From NCBI RefSeq assembly GCF_012911025.1, contig NZ_WUEI01000017.1:1-64000 (forward strand): 64,000 nucleotides of DNA. The letters run 5' to 3'. The notes under the pieces are model-generated. The model had not been told where the DNA came from, did not search any database, and saw only the letters and a program-made list of their open reading frames with translations. The stretch is from Azoarcus sp. TTM-91. GTDB lineage: Bacteria; Pseudomonadota; Gammaproteobacteria; Burkholderiales; Rhodocyclaceae. The translations under genes and the position numbers were made by a program. Positions 18,928 to 29,052 of the stretch are shown here, piece after piece. Positions within the stretch are counted from its first letter, which is position 1. Every line of letters begins with the position of its first letter.

Positions 18928-21900
18928 ATGGTCCTGTCCGAGATCTGCATCAAGCGGCCGGTGTTCGCCACCGTGCTGTCGCTGATGGTGCTGCTGGTGG
19001 GCATCATGTCCTGGTCGCGGCTCACCGTGCGGGAGTACCCGGCCATCGACGAGCCGGTGGTCACGGTGGATACCACCTACACCGGCGCCAGCGCCGAGAT
19101 CGTCGAATCCCAGGTGACCAAGCCGCTGGAGGATTCGCTGGCCGGCATCGAAGGGGTGGACGTGCTGTCCTCCATCAGCCGCCAGGAGCGCAGCCAGATC
19201 ACGGTGCGCTTCCGCATCGAGCGCGACCCCGACAGCGCCGCCGCCGACGTGCGCGACCGCGTTTCCCGGGTGCGCCGCCGCCTGCCGGACGATGTGGACG
19301 AGCCGGTGATCGCCAAGGTGGAGGCGGACGCCAACCCCATCATCTGGGTCGCCTTCTCCTCCGACCGCCACTCCCCGCTGGAAGTCAGCGACTTCGCCAA
19401 CCGCATCGTCAAGCCGCGGCTGCAGACCCTGCCGGGCGCGGCGGACGCTCGCCTCTACGGCGAGCGCCGCTACTCCATGCGGATCTGGGTGGACCGCGAC
19501 CGCCTGGCCGCCTACGGCCTCACCCCGCAGGATGTGGAAGACGCCATCCGCAAGCAGAACGTGGAACTGCCGGCCGGCCGCATCGAAAGCCGGCAGCGCG
19601 AGTTCTCGGTGGTGGCGCGCACCGACCTGGCCGAGGCCGAGCAGTTCGGCGCGGTGGTGGTGCGGGAGCCGGCGACGCCGGCCGGCTACCCGGTGCGCAT
19701 CCGCGACATCGGCCGGGTGGAGGTGGCGGCGGCGGACGAACGCACCTCGGTGCGCTTCATGGGCAAGCCGGCGGTGTCCATCGGCCTCATCAAGCAATCC
19801 ACCGCCAATCCGCTGGACCTCAAGCGCGGGCTGATGGAGATGATGCCCAGGCTGGAGGAGGAACTGCCCGCCGGCATGAGCATGAACATCGCCAACGACT
19901 CCACCGTGTTCATCGAGCGCTCCATCAAGTCGGTGTTCTCCACCATCTGGGAGGCGGTGGTGCTGGTGGCGGTGGTGTGCTTCTTCTTCCTGCGCAACTG
20001 GCGGGCGATGCTGGTGCCGCTGGTGACCATCCCGGTGTCGCTGGTCGGCGCCTTCGCGCTGATGCTGGTGTTCGGCTTCTCCATCAACACGCTGACCTTG
20101 CTCGCCCTGGTGCTGGCCATCGGCCTGGTGGTGGATGACGCAATCGTGGTGCTGGAGAACATCTACCGCCATGTGGAAGAGGGCATGGAGCCGGTGGCGG
20201 CGGCCTTCCGTGGCGCCAAGGAGATCGGCTTCGCTGTGGTGGCGATGACCATCACCCTGGCGGCGGTGTATGCGCCGGTCGCCTTCATGACCGGCCGCAC
20301 CGGCAAACTGTTCACCGAGTTCGCGCTGACCCTGGCCGGCGCGGTGATCGTCTCCGGCTTCGTCGCGCTGACGCTGTCGCCGATGATGTGTTCCAAGCTG
20401 CTGCGCCACGAGAAGAAGCATGGCGCGGTCTATGTCGGCATCGAACGCTTCCTCGAAGGCCTGACTTCCGCCTACCGCCGCGCGCTCACTCGGGCGCTGG
20501 ACCTGCGCTGGCTGGTGATGCTGGCCTTCGCTGTGGTGGCCGGCAGTTCGGTGCTGCTGCTGGGCGTGCTCAAGACCGAGTTGGCGCCGGTGGAGGACAG
20601 GGGCCGCATTCTCGCCAGCTTCTCCGGCCCGGAAGGCGCCACGGTGGATTACATGAGCCGCTACGCCGCCGAGATCGAGGCGCTGTACGCCAGCGTGCCC
20701 GAGATCTCCGGCTACATGGTCACCGTCGGCAACCCGACCGTGTCCCAGGGCATCTCCTACGCTTCCTTCGTCGACTGGGCGGAGCGCACTCGCAAGAGCA
20801 GTGCCATCGCCGCCGAGCTGGACCCCAAGCTGCGCGCCATTCCCGGCATCCACGCCTTCCCGGTGTTGCCGGCCGCCTTCGGCCAGAGCCCGCGGGTGCG
20901 GCCGGTGGGCTTCGTCATCGTCACCTCCGCCAGCTACGAAGAGCTGAACGAATACACCGAGCGGATGCTGGACGAGATGCGCAAGAACCCCGGCTTCGTC
21001 TCGCCCGATACCGACCTCAAGCTGACCAAGCCGGAGCTGGCGGTGGACGTGGACCGGGACAAGGCCGCCGACCTCGGCGTGCCGGTAGACGTCATCGGCC
21101 GCACGCTGGAGACCATGCTGGGCGGCCGCCAGGTCACCCGCTACAAGAAGGAGGCCGAGCAGTACGACGTGATCGTGCAGGTCGGCGCCGGTGCCCGCGC
21201 CGATCCGCGCGACATCAGCGGCATCTTCGTGCGCGGCAAGAGCGGCGAGATGATCCCGCTCTCCAGCCTGGTGCGGGTGAACGAGACGGTGAGCCCGCGC
21301 GAGCTCAACCACTTCGGCCAGCGCCGCGCGGTCACCATCTCCGCCAACCTGGCGCCCGGCTACACCCTGGGCGAGGCGCTCAACTACATGGAAGAGGCCG
21401 CCGGACGCATCCTGCCCGCCGGCTACGCCTTCGACTACGAAGGCCAGTCGCGCGAGTTCAAGACCAGCTCCGCCAGCCTGGCGCTGGCCTTCGGCCTCGC
21501 GCTCGCGTTCATCTACCTGGTGCTGGCTGCCCAGTTCGAGAGCTTCCGCGACCCCTTCATCATCATGCTCACGGTACCCTTGTCGATGACCGGTGCGCTG
21601 GGCGCGCTTTACCTCGCCGGTGGCACGCTCAATGTGTACAGCCAGATCGGCCTGGTGACGCTGGTCGGCCTCATCACCAAGCACGGCATCCTGATCGTCG
21701 AGTTCGCCAACCAGCTGCGTGAGACCGGCACGGAAATGCGCGCGGCGGTGACCGAGGCGGCGGTGCTGCGGCTGCGGCCCATCCTGATGACCACCGGCGC
21801 AATGGTGCTGGGCACCATCCCGCTGGCGCTGGCCACCGGCGCCGGCGCAGAGAGCCGACAGCAGATCGGCTGGGTCATCGTCGGCGGACTGCTGCTTGGG

Positions 21901-22008
21901 ACCTTGTTCACTTTGTTCGTCGTGCCCACCGTCTATACTTTATTCAAGCGCCGGGATCACCGCCCGGCGGTGGCGCAGGGGGAAGGCAAGCTCTCCGCCC
22001 CGGCCTGA
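18928..22008 (+). CDS. RND multidrug efflux pump (HAE1 family)
   Basis: At 1026 residues this is a full-length AcrB/MexB-type proton-driven exporter. The N-terminus (LSEICIKRPVFATVLSLM) leads into the first helix, followed by the large porter loop and the central helices. The proton-relay aspartates are D403/D404 in [14 protein letters not shown] and the relay lysine is K918 in LVGLITKHGILIVEFANQ. GAGGA lies before the ATG. It forms an operon with the adaptor at 17777. Because no channel gene is adjacent, it probably shares a TolC/OprM-like protein encoded elsewhere, possibly the one at 52863. Confidence 0.93.
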   Translation: MVLSEICIKRPVFATVLSLMVLLVGIMSWSRLTVREYPAIDEPVVTVDTTYTGASAEIVESQVTKPLEDSLAGIEGVDVLSSISRQERSQITVRFRIERDPDSAAADVRDRVSRVRRRLPDDVDEPVIAKVEADANPIIWVAFSSDRHSPLEVSDFANRIVKPRLQTLPGAADARLYGERRYSMRIWVDRDRLAAYGLTPQDVEDAIRKQNVELPAGRIESRQREFSVVARTDLAEAEQFGAVVVREPATPAGYPVRIRDIGRVEVAAADERTSVRFMGKPAVSIGLIKQSTANPLDLKRGLMEMMPRLEEELPAGMSMNIANDSTVFIERSIKSVFSTIWEAVVLVAVVCFFFLRNWRAMLVPLVTIPVSLVGAFALMLVFGFSINTLTLLALVLAIGLVVDDAIVVLENIYRHVEEGMEPVAAAFRGAKEIGFAVVAMTITLAAVYAPVAFMTGRTGKLFTEFALTLAGAVIVSGFVALTLSPMMCSKLLRHEKKHGAVYVGIERFLEGLTSAYRRALTRALDLRWLVMLAFAVVAGSSVLLLGVLKTELAPVEDRGRILASFSGPEGATVDYMSRYAAEIEALYASVPEISGYMVTVGNPTVSQGISYASFVDWAERTRKSSAIAAELDPKLRAIPGIHAFPVLPAAFGQSPRVRPVGFVIVTSASYEELNEYTERMLDEMRKNPGFVSPDTDLKLTKPELAVDVDRDKAADLGVPVDVIGRTLETMLGGRQVTRYKKEAEQYDVIVQVGAGARADPRDISGIFVRGKSGEMIPLSSLVRVNETVSPRELNHFGQRRAVTISANLAPGYTLGEALNYMEEAAGRILPAGYAFDYEGQSREFKTSSASLALAFGLALAFIYLVLAAQFESFRDPFIIMLTVPLSMTGALGALYLAGGTLNVYSQIGLVTLVGLITKHGILIVEFANQLRETGTEMRAAVTEAAVLRLRPILMTTGAMVLGTIPLALATGAGAESRQQIGWVIVGGLLLGTLFTLFVVPTVYTLFKRRDHRPAVAQGEGKLSAPA

Positions 22009-22041
22009 GGCGTTCCCCGTCAAGGAAAGTTGGAGTTTCAA

Positions 22042-23589
22042 TTGATCGACACTTCGTTGCGCATCTCGCCCGTCTATACCCCGGCCGTGCAAACGGTCGG
22101 GCCGGCGCGCGCCGGTGTCAATGAAACACCGCTCACCACGGATGTTCCGCCGTCCGGCCCTAGCGCGGTCGTAGACCTGAGCGCCCAGGGCCGTCAGGCC
22201 GCTGCCCGGGAAGTCGGGGCCGAAAGCGCTTCCCGTGCTGGCCTGACGCAGGCGGCCGAACGGGCCAATACCCGGGCCCTGGAGTCGGCCGCCGTTGCCG
22301 GACCGGCGGCCGACCCCACCGCAGACTTGTATACCGGCAATGGCATGAACCAGGTCGCCGCGCAGGCCGAAGCTGCGGCCCAGGCGGCGGATGAACAGCC
22401 CGCCGAGGCGCAGTTGCAGCAGGGCTCGGCTTCGCCGGATGCGCTTGAACAGGCGAGGGTGGCGCTGCAGAACGCGGATGCCCAGTCCGCCAACGATGTC
22501 CTGGTGCGGCCGGAAGCGGTGGAGCAGGCCGGAGCCGCCCTGAGAGTGGCGCAGACATCCGCGCCCGCGGTGGAGACCGCCGCTGCCCGGCCGCTGACGG
22601 CGGCCGATGCCATCCAGCAGGCGAACGCAGCCAGTGCCGCAGCGCCGCTGAACCAGACTGACTCGGTGGATCCCGCCCAGCAGGCTCAGGCTGCCCAGGC
22701 CGATGCTGCCGCGCGGGAAGCCGACAGCCAGCAGACCGCGGCCGCGGCGCAGCGTACCGAGGCGGCCCAGGCGCAGGCGGAGCAGACCGAAACCGCGGCG
22801 AACGAAACCCAGAGCGAACGCGCGGAAGCGCTCAATCGGCAAGTTGAAGCCGACCGTGCCGATGGCGCCGCCCGAGAGGCGCAGCAGGCGCGGGCCGAAG
22901 TCCAGACGCAGCGTTCCGAAGCAGCACAGGCCGAGCAGGCGGCGCGCGACCGCCAGCTGCAGCAGGCGGACACCGCGGACCGCCAGGCAGAGGCGCAGCG
23001 GGCGGAGAGTGCACTGCGTAACGACCAGCAGGTACGGGAGGCGACCGAAGAGCGCCGTATCGAAACCGAGCGGGTGCAGGAAAGCAGCCGTAGCGATCAG
23101 CTGGAACGGGCTGCGGCCGAAGAGCGCCGGCAGGACGTGCAGCGCACCGAGACGCAGACGCGCAACAACGAAATCCAGCAGGCCGCGGCCGAGACGCAGC
23201 GGGTCGAGGCCCAACGGCTGGAGGCGCAGCGGCTGGAAGCCCAGCGTAGCGATATGCTGGCCGCTGCCGAGCAGATGCAGCGCACCGAGCCGCTGACGCG
23301 CCCGGATGTCCAGCCCGCGGATGCGGCAGCCCCCACCGCCGCCAGCGAACGCGCCGAAGCGCTGGCTCGAACCGCCGAAGTGGAGGGGATGGCCAATGCG
23401 GCCGCGAATGCCGCCAACGCCTTCAACAGCGCCACCAACGGGCCCGCGGAGTTGACCGGCGCAGCCAAGGCCAACGCCCCGGCAGACGCCGCTTCCAGTG
23501 CGGGCAATCAGGCGGTGCAACTCTATCTGCAGAACGCTGCCCTGCCGAGTGGCCAACAGGCTTCCGCCGCGGTGCGGGTGGCGGTCTGA
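22042..23589 (+). CDS. Ala/Gln/Glu/Arg-rich, predicted long-helix protein of unknown function
   Basis: I do not recognise this 515-residue protein. It has no signal peptide or membrane segment. Residues 1-60 are mixed and contain the short motif VVDLSAQGRQ, of a kind seen near the N-terminus of some small uncharacterised proteobacterial proteins. From about residue 200 to 430 it is almost free of Pro and Gly and made of Ala, Gln, Glu and Arg, with short tandem elements such as EAQRLEAQRLEAQRS, so a very long charged helix or coiled coil is expected. The tail is Ala/Asn-rich. A TTG at 22042 is chosen because GGAG stands six bases before it; a TTG at 22030 is possible. It starts only 33 bp after the RND pump, so co-transcription is possible. 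Confidence 0.75.
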   Translation: MIDTSLRISPVYTPAVQTVGPARAGVNETPLTTDVPPSGPSAVVDLSAQGRQAAAREVGAESASRAGLTQAAERANTRALESAAVAGPAADPTADLYTGNGMNQVAAQAEAAAQAADEQPAEAQLQQGSASPDALEQARVALQNADAQSANDVLVRPEAVEQAGAALRVAQTSAPAVETAAARPLTAADAIQQANAASAAAPLNQTDSVDPAQQAQAAQADAAAREADSQQTAAAAQRTEAAQAQAEQTETAANETQSERAEALNRQVEADRADGAAREAQQARAEVQTQRSEAAQAEQAARDRQLQQADTADRQAEAQRAESALRNDQQVREATEERRIETERVQESSRSDQLERAAAEERRQDVQRTETQTRNNEIQQAAAETQRVEAQRLEAQRLEAQRSDMLAAAEQMQRTEPLTRPDVQPADAAAPTAASERAEALARTAEVEGMANAAANAANAFNSATNGPAELTGAAKANAPADAASSAGNQAVQLYLQNAALPSGQQASAAVRVAV

Positions 23590-23730
23590 AACCCGCGGCC
23601 GGGTTTCTGGCCGCAGTTTGCTTCCTGATCTGACCATTCATCGCGCCACCGTCCGGGGGGCGTTTTTCGCGCTTTTTCTTTCCCTCGCTGAACTGATGGA
23701 TGCGGCCAGCCTGGGCTGGCCGTGCGGCGT

Positions 23731-24291
23731 TCAGCCGAACAGGTAAGGGAAGAGCTTCTGCCGTTCGGCCGCGGTCAGCGATTCCATTCGTTGCACGTTG
23801 CGCGCCGGAATGTTCTCCGGGTCGGGGAAGTGCGCCAGGGCTGCTTCCAGGCTTTCCTCGCGGATCAAGTGCAGCAGTGGCCAGGGCGAGCGGTTGGTGA
23901 GATTGCCGGCGTCGTCCGGTTCGGTGTCGGCGAACTGGTAGTCGGGGTGGAAGCTCGCCACCTGGAATTCGCCCTCCCAGCCGAATTGCTGCAACCACAG
24001 ATCGACCAGGTCCAGGAACTGGTTGTAGTCGTCGAAATCCGCCAGCACCTCCGGCAGCGCCATCACCGTGGTTTCCAGCGCGTGCACCGGCGTGTCGGAG
24101 AGGCGCTCCAGCTCCTTCTGCATGTCTTCCAGCACCGCTTCCTCGGTGGTGGCGGCGCTGACGTGGATGCGGATGCGGCCCTCGACACGCGGCCGGGCGG
24201 CGAAGGGGCAGAGGTTCTCGCCGATGACGACATCGTCCAGCCAGCGGGCGACGTCCTCGGCAACCTGGCGTTCGAAGGCGGAGCGGTCCAT
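23731..24291 (-). CDS. DUF1415 family protein
   Basis: The 186-residue cytoplasmic protein matches the DUF1415 family of proteobacteria: it has the N-terminal WLDDVVIGENLCPFA segment with a conserved Cys, the central EVLADFDDYNQFLDLVDLWL block, and the QVASFHPDYQFADTEPDDAGNLTNRSP-like region with the His-Pro and Asn-Arg-Ser-Pro signatures of that family. Its function is not known. The ATG at 24291 has AAAGGAA five bases upstream. It begins 21 bp after the miaA stop and is probably co-transcribed with miaA. Confidence 0.85.
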   Translation of the reverse strand: MDRSAFERQVAEDVARWLDDVVIGENLCPFAARPRVEGRIRIHVSAATTEEAVLEDMQKELERLSDTPVHALETTVMALPEVLADFDDYNQFLDLVDLWLQQFGWEGEFQVASFHPDYQFADTEPDDAGNLTNRSPWPLLHLIREESLEAALAHFPDPENIPARNVQRMESLTAAERQKLFPYLFG

Positions 24292-24312
24292 GGGGATTCC
24301 TTTCTTGAGGGT

Positions 24313-25260
24313 TCAGGCGGCGAGCAGGCGCAGGGCGGCATCGCGTACCGCGCTGGCGAGGTCGGGGCGCAGGCAGTCCAGTTCCACCAGGTCGGGCCAG
24401 TTTTCGCGGAACTGGCGCTGCCAGGTGAGCTGGCGCTTGGCGAGCTGGCGGGTGGCGGCAATGCCGGTGAAGCGCAGGGTGTCGAGGTCGCACTCGCCAT
24501 CCAGGTAGGCCCAGGCCTGGCGATAGCCGACGCAGCGCATCGAGGGCATGTCGGGCGTGAGCGCATAGCGTTCGCGCAGCAGGGCGAGTTCGGCGAGCAG
24601 GCCGCCGTTCAGCATCTGGTCGAAGCGGTCCGTGATGCGTTGGTGCAGTACGCTGCGGTCCGACGGCGCCAGCGCGATCGGCAGCAGGCGACAGGGCAGT
24701 TCGCCGGCCTCGCGCCGGGCATAACTTTCGGCTAGTGGGCGGCCGGTCAGGCGCACGATCTCCAACGCGCGCTGGATGCGCTGCGCGTCGGTGGGTTCCA
24801 GCCGGGCGGCGGCGGCCGGATCCAGCCGTCCGAGCTCGGCATGCAGCGCCGGCCAGCCGCGGGCGGCGGCCTCGGTGTCGATCTCGGCGCGCATCGCGGC
24901 GTCTGCCGGCGGCAGGTCGGACAAGCCCTCGCGCAATGCCTTGAAGTACAGCATGGTGCCGCCCGCCAGCAGGGGAACGCGGCCGCGGGCGGTGATCTCC
25001 GCCATCAAGCGGACAGCGTCGGCGCAGAAGCGCGCGGCGGAATAAGCCTCTTCCGGCGTGACCACGTCTATCAGGTGATGCGGGCAGCTTGCCTGTTCGG
25101 CCGCGCTCGGTTTGGCGGTGCCGATGTCCATGTCGCGATACACCAGCGCGGAGTCTACGCTGATGATCTCCACCGGCATTTCCGCGGCCAGGGCGAGCGA
25201 AGCGGCGGTCTTGCCGCTGGCGGTAGGGCCGAGCAGGAGCAGGGCGGGGGGCAGGGACAC
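24313..25260 (-). CDS. miaA: tRNA dimethylallyltransferase
   Basis: MiaA transfers the dimethylallyl group from DMAPP to N6 of A37 in tRNAs that read codons beginning with U. The 315-residue protein has the P-loop [14 protein letters not shown] at the N-terminus, then the [17 protein letters not shown] signature with the general-base Asp, HHLIDVV, and the [15 protein letters not shown] block of the family. The C-terminal region contains the [14 protein letters not shown] segment, typical of bacterial MiaA. The start is a GTG at 25260, immediately before [17 protein letters not shown]; no good Shine-Dalgarno sequence is visible. Confidence 0.95.
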   Translation of the reverse strand: MSLPPALLLLGPTASGKTAASLALAAEMPVEIISVDSALVYRDMDIGTAKPSAAEQASCPHHLIDVVTPEEAYSAARFCADAVRLMAEITARGRVPLLAGGTMLYFKALREGLSDLPPADAAMRAEIDTEAAARGWPALHAELGRLDPAAAARLEPTDAQRIQRALEIVRLTGRPLAESYARREAGELPCRLLPIALAPSDRSVLHQRITDRFDQMLNGGLLAELALLRERYALTPDMPSMRCVGYRQAWAYLDGECDLDTLRFTGIAATRQLAKRQLTWQRQFRENWPDLVELDCLRPDLASAVRDAALRLLAA

Positions 25261-25547
25261 GGCGGAGGGGAAAAAGCGGAATTACTGCACAGAGCGGGGC
25301 GCAATTATGGCGGTTTGTGTCGGGCCTGTCAGCGGCCGGCGACGCCGGCGCGTTGTAGCCCGAGGAGCAGGCCAAGGGGCACCGAAGTATTTCTTTCGGC
25401 AAGGCTAAATCCGGGTGGCCGCGATGCCGATATTCGGCCAGGAGCGGTCATACGGGCCTGCGCCAGCAGAGGGAGCCGGCTAGTCCGGCAACCCAGTTCA
25501 TGTGGTGGGGCCGACCGCGGCGACAGGTCGGCGACAAGGTGAAGACA

Positions 25548-27158
25548 ATGACGATAGCGAAGCGGATTTCCCTCTTGATACTGCTGTTGGTCGGCGCGGC
25601 GCTGATCGTTGGCGCGGTGGCATTGATACAGATGGGCCGGATGGGCGACGTGATCCGCTACCAAAGCGAGAACATCCTGCCCAGCATCCAGCTGACCGGC
25701 GGCGTGGCGCGTGATTTCCTCGACTTGCGCACCCGCATGCTGACCCACATCGCCTCGACCGACAGCAAGACCATGGAAGAGCTGGACAAGGCGATGACCG
25801 CCAGCCGCCAGGCGATAGACCAGAAGCTTCGTGACTACGAGAAGTTCATCTCCAACGATGCCGATCGCGCACTACTGGAGGAGGACAAGGCGGCCATCCG
25901 CGAGTATTACACCCTGATCGACAACTCCCTGCGGCTGTCGCGCGAAGGCCGCAAGGACGAAGCGCTGGCCCTGGGCGCCAGCGCCCGCCAGATCAGCGCC
26001 CGGGTGGTGAAGGCGGTGGATGCGCACATCGACTTCAACACCCAGATGGCGGAGGACTTCGCACAGGGCGCCACCCGCGGCGCCGACCGCAGCTTCTGGG
26101 CGATGATCGTCATCGTGGTCATCGCTTCCGCCGTCGGCATCGGCTTCGGCATCTACACCTACCGCACGGTGATCGGCTCCCTGAACCGGATGAAGGAAGT
26201 GGTGGCTGGCGTCTCCAGCAGTCTGGACTTCACCCGGCGGGTAGCGGTGAGCGGCAACGACGAAGTGGCCGATACCACGCGCGCCTTCAACGGCCTGCTG
26301 GACACGGTGCAGCAAAGCCTGGGGCAGATGGTGCGCCACGCCGGAGAGGTGTCGGCGGCGGCCGGCCGGCTTGCCACCTCGGCGCACCAGGTTTCCACCA
26401 GCTCGGGCGAGCAGAGCGAAGCCTCGTCCAGCATGGCGGCGGCTGTGGAAGAGATGACGGTGAGCATCAACCACGTTGCCGACCGTGCCGGCGAAGCCAA
26501 CCAGCTCGCCACCCACTCCGGCTCGGTGGCGCAGGCGGGAGCGCAGGTGATCGGCAAGACGCTGAGCGACATCAAGCGCATCGAGCGTGCGGTGAGCGAG
26601 GCGGCGGACATCGTCGCCAGCCTGGACGCGGAGAGCGCGAAGGTGAATGCGGTGGTGGCGGTGATCAAGGAAGTGGCGGACCAGACCAACCTGCTGGCGT
26701 TGAACGCCGCCATCGAGGCTGCCCGCGCCGGCGAGCAGGGCCGGGGCTTCGCGGTGGTGGCGGACGAAGTGCGCAAGCTGGCCGAGCGCACGGCTGCCTC
26801 GACGCAGGAAATCTCGGCCACGATGGCCAGCATGCAAAGCGGTGCGCGCAACGCGGTGAAGGGAATGAACACCGCGGTGGAGCAGGTGGTGGGCAGCGTG
26901 GGCCACGCCGAAGAAGCGGAGCGCTCGGTGCGGGAGATCGAGAACGGCGCCGAGCGGACGGTGGCGATGGTGAACGAGATCTCGGAGGCGATCCGCGAGC
27001 AGAGCGCGGCCAGCTCCAGCATTGCCCAGCAGGTGGAGCGCATCGCGCAGATGACCGAGGAGAACAGCGCGGCGGCCGGCAGCACCGCGGACACCGCGCA
27101 TGAACTGAACAGCCTGGCCGAAGCGATGCGCAGCGAAGTGGCGCGCTACCGGGTTTGA
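25548..27158 (+). CDS. Methyl-accepting chemotaxis protein, copy 1
   Basis: The 536-residue transducer has a first membrane helix near residues 7-29, a four-helix-bundle-type periplasmic sensor (about 30-185), a second membrane helix ([22 protein letters not shown]), a HAMP linker, and a long cytoplasmic signalling domain with the hairpin tip [32 protein letters not shown]. It should report a periplasmic ligand to CheA/CheW. The ATG at 25548, preceded by AAGGTGAAG, gives the same N-terminus and length as the neighbouring copy; the frame is open to 25500. From 26157 onwards the DNA is almost identical to the second copy, while the sensor domains differ. No other che gene is nearby. Confidence 0.94.
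   Translation: MTIAKRISLLILLLVGAALIVGAVALIQMGRMGDVIRYQSENILPSIQLTGGVARDFLDLRTRMLTHIASTDSKTMEELDKAMTASRQAIDQKLRDYEKFISNDADRALLEEDKAAIREYYTLIDNSLRLSREGRKDEALALGASARQISARVVKAVDAHIDFNTQMAEDFAQGATRGADRSFWAMIVIVVIASAVGIGFGIYTYRTVIGSLNRMKEVVAGVSSSLDFTRRVAVSGNDEVADTTRAFNGLLDTVQQSLGQMVRHAGEVSAAAGRLATSAHQVSTSSGEQSEASSSMAAAVEEMTVSINHVADRAGEANQLATHSGSVAQAGAQVIGKTLSDIKRIERAVSEAADIVASLDAESAKVNAVVAVIKEVADQTNLLALNAAIEAARAGEQGRGFAVVADEVRKLAERTAASTQEISATMASMQSGARNAVKGMNTAVEQVVGSVGHAEEAERSVREIENGAERTVAMVNEISEAIREQSAASSSIAQQVERIAQMTEENSAAAGSTADTAHELNSLAEAMRSEVARYRV
26157..27154 (+). repeat. Direct repeat of chemoreceptor 3' half, copy 1
   Basis: These 998 bp match 27945-28942 with 10 mismatches by eye (about 99 percent). 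Bases 26244-26794 are identical without interruption. Only one mismatch changes an amino acid (His to Gln in TAHELN/TAQELN near the C-terminus). Confidence 0.95.
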
Positions 27159-27253
27159 GTTGAGGCAATGCCAGTGCCGCGCTGTTTGAGATATCAATAA
27201 CCTATTCCTAAACTCGCTTTACCCGCTGCCGATAAGCTGGTATCTCATGATCC

Positions 27254-27287
27254 GGGCCGGCCCGCCCTTGGCGGGGCCGGCCCTTTT
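27254..27287 (+). terminator. Terminator between the two chemoreceptor genes
   Basis: A GC-rich stem (GGGCCGGCCCGCC paired with GGCGGGGCCGGCCC, one bulged G) is followed by TTTT. It implies that the two receptors are separately transcribed. Confidence 0.75.
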
Positions 27288-27335
27288 CTGTCTGTGAGCT
27301 CTCCGGCAGGGGAAGCGATTGAACGAGGTGAGAAG

Positions 27336-28946
27336 TTGACGATTGCAAAACGTATGGCGTTGTTGATCCTGTTGCTGGTCGGCGCGCTGGTTGCGGTAGG
27401 AGCGGTGGCGCTGGTGCAGATGCAGCGCTTGCAGGAGACGATGCGGCAGGAGAGCGATAACATTCTCCCCAGCATCCAGCTCATCAACGCCGCTTCGCGG
27501 GATTTCTTCGAGCTCCGTACTCGGGTGCTGTCGCATGTCGCCAGCAACAACGCCGAACAGATGGAAGAGCTGGACCGCCGAATCGAACTCAGCCGCAAGC
27601 TGATCGCCGAGAAACTTGCCCAGTACGACAAGTACGTCTGGGACGAGACTGATCGCGGCCTGCTGGAAGACGACAAGGCCCGCATCAACGAATACTACAA
27701 ATTTCTTGAGGACGTGCTGCCGCTGTCGCGGCTGGACCGCCGGGACGAAGCCCTGGCGGTGATCATCAAGGCGCGCAGCACCGTAGATGGCGCGGTGAAT
27801 GCCTTCGACGCGCATTCCGACTACAACAAGTGGATGGCCGAGACCTTTGCCGCCGAGGCCCAGGCCAGCGCCCGGCGCAGCGTCTGGCTGCTGGCGGGAG
27901 TGATCCTGGGCGCGGCGATTGCCGGTATTGCCTTCGGCTTCCTCACCTACCGCACGGTGATCGGTTCCCTGAACCGGATGAAGGAAGTGGTGGCTGGCGT
28001 CTCCAGCAGCCTGGACTTCACCCGGCGGGTGGCGGTGAGCGGCAACGACGAAGTGGCCGATACCACGCGCGCCTTCAACGGCCTGCTGGACACGGTGCAG
28101 CAAAGCCTGGGGCAGATGGTGCGCCACGCCGGAGAGGTGTCGGCGGCGGCCGGCCGGCTTGCCACCTCGGCGCACCAGGTTTCCACCAGCTCGGGCGAGC
28201 AGAGCGAAGCCTCGTCCAGCATGGCGGCGGCTGTGGAAGAGATGACGGTGAGCATCAACCACGTTGCCGACCGTGCCGGCGAAGCCAACCAGCTCGCCAC
28301 CCACTCCGGCTCGGTGGCGCAGGCGGGAGCGCAGGTGATCGGCAAGACGCTGAGCGACATCAAGCGCATCGAGCGTGCGGTGAGCGAGGCGGCGGACATC
28401 GTCGCCAGCCTGGACGCGGAGAGCGCGAAGGTGAATGCGGTGGTGGCGGTGATCAAGGAAGTGGCGGACCAGACCAACCTGCTGGCGTTGAACGCCGCCA
28501 TCGAGGCTGCCCGCGCCGGCGAGCAGGGCCGGGGCTTCGCGGTGGTGGCGGACGAAGTGCGCAAGCTGGCCGAGCGCACGGCCGCCTCGACGCAGGAAAT
28601 CTCGGCCACGATGGCCAGCATGCAAAGCGGTGCGCGCAACGCGGTGAAGGGAATGAACACCGCGGTGGAGCAGGTGGTGGGCAGCGTGGGCCACGCCGAA
28701 GAAGCGGAGCGCTCGGTGCGGGAGATCGAGAACGGCGCCGAGCGGACGGTGGCGATGGTGAACGAGATCTCGGAGGCGATCCGCGAGCAGAGCGCGGCCA
28801 GCTCCAGCATTGCCCAGCAGGTGGAGCGCATCGCGCAGATGACCGAGGAAAACAGCGCGGCGGCCGGCAGCACCGCGGATACCGCACAGGAGCTGAACAG
28901 CCTGGCCGAAGCGATGCGCAGCGAAGTGGCACGCTACCGGGTATAG
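27336..28946 (+). CDS. Methyl-accepting chemotaxis protein, copy 2
   Basis: This second 536-residue chemoreceptor has the same order as copy 1: first membrane helix, periplasmic four-helix-type sensor with [28 protein letters not shown], second membrane helix ([22 protein letters not shown]), HAMP and signalling domain. The TTG at 27336 is preceded by GAGGTGAGAAG and matches the start of copy 1; a GTG at 27294 and ATG at 27354 are alternatives. The sensor half is only moderately similar to copy 1, whereas the HAMP and signalling half is essentially the same DNA, so the pair should send the same output for different ligands. Confidence 0.93.
   Translation: MTIAKRMALLILLLVGALVAVGAVALVQMQRLQETMRQESDNILPSIQLINAASRDFFELRTRVLSHVASNNAEQMEELDRRIELSRKLIAEKLAQYDKYVWDETDRGLLEDDKARINEYYKFLEDVLPLSRLDRRDEALAVIIKARSTVDGAVNAFDAHSDYNKWMAETFAAEAQASARRSVWLLAGVILGAAIAGIAFGFLTYRTVIGSLNRMKEVVAGVSSSLDFTRRVAVSGNDEVADTTRAFNGLLDTVQQSLGQMVRHAGEVSAAAGRLATSAHQVSTSSGEQSEASSSMAAAVEEMTVSINHVADRAGEANQLATHSGSVAQAGAQVIGKTLSDIKRIERAVSEAADIVASLDAESAKVNAVVAVIKEVADQTNLLALNAAIEAARAGEQGRGFAVVADEVRKLAERTAASTQEISATMASMQSGARNAVKGMNTAVEQVVGSVGHAEEAERSVREIENGAERTVAMVNEISEAIREQSAASSSIAQQVERIAQMTEENSAAAGSTADTAQELNSLAEAMRSEVARYRV
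27945..28942 (+). repeat. Direct repeat of chemoreceptor 3' half, copy 2
   Basis: This is the partner of 26157-27154. The match begins abruptly at the codon for the Tyr just after the second membrane helix and ends at the last sense codon, so it covers exactly HAMP plus signalling domain. Confidence 0.95.
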
Positions 28947-29004
28947 CCAAGCGCTCCCCGGCGGGAATAGAGCGGGGGATGGACGCGCAAAGAGAGGGCA
29001 TAAG

Positions 29005-29038
29005 GACAAGGGCGGCCAACGGCCGCCCTTGTCTTTTT
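29005..29038 (+). terminator. Rho-independent terminator after chemoreceptor copy 2
   Basis: A perfect 13-bp stem (29005-29017 with 29021-29033, loop AAC) is followed by TTTTT. It also lies at the 3' end of the convergent EF-hand gene. Confidence 0.95.
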
Positions 29039-29052
29039 CCGGTGGGTGGTGG

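Noticed and set aside
23588..23721. Terminators between the helical-protein gene and the DUF1415 gene
   Set aside because: Palindromes at 23588-23607 and 23704-23721 are perfect but neither is followed by a T run in the needed direction, so they are not called.
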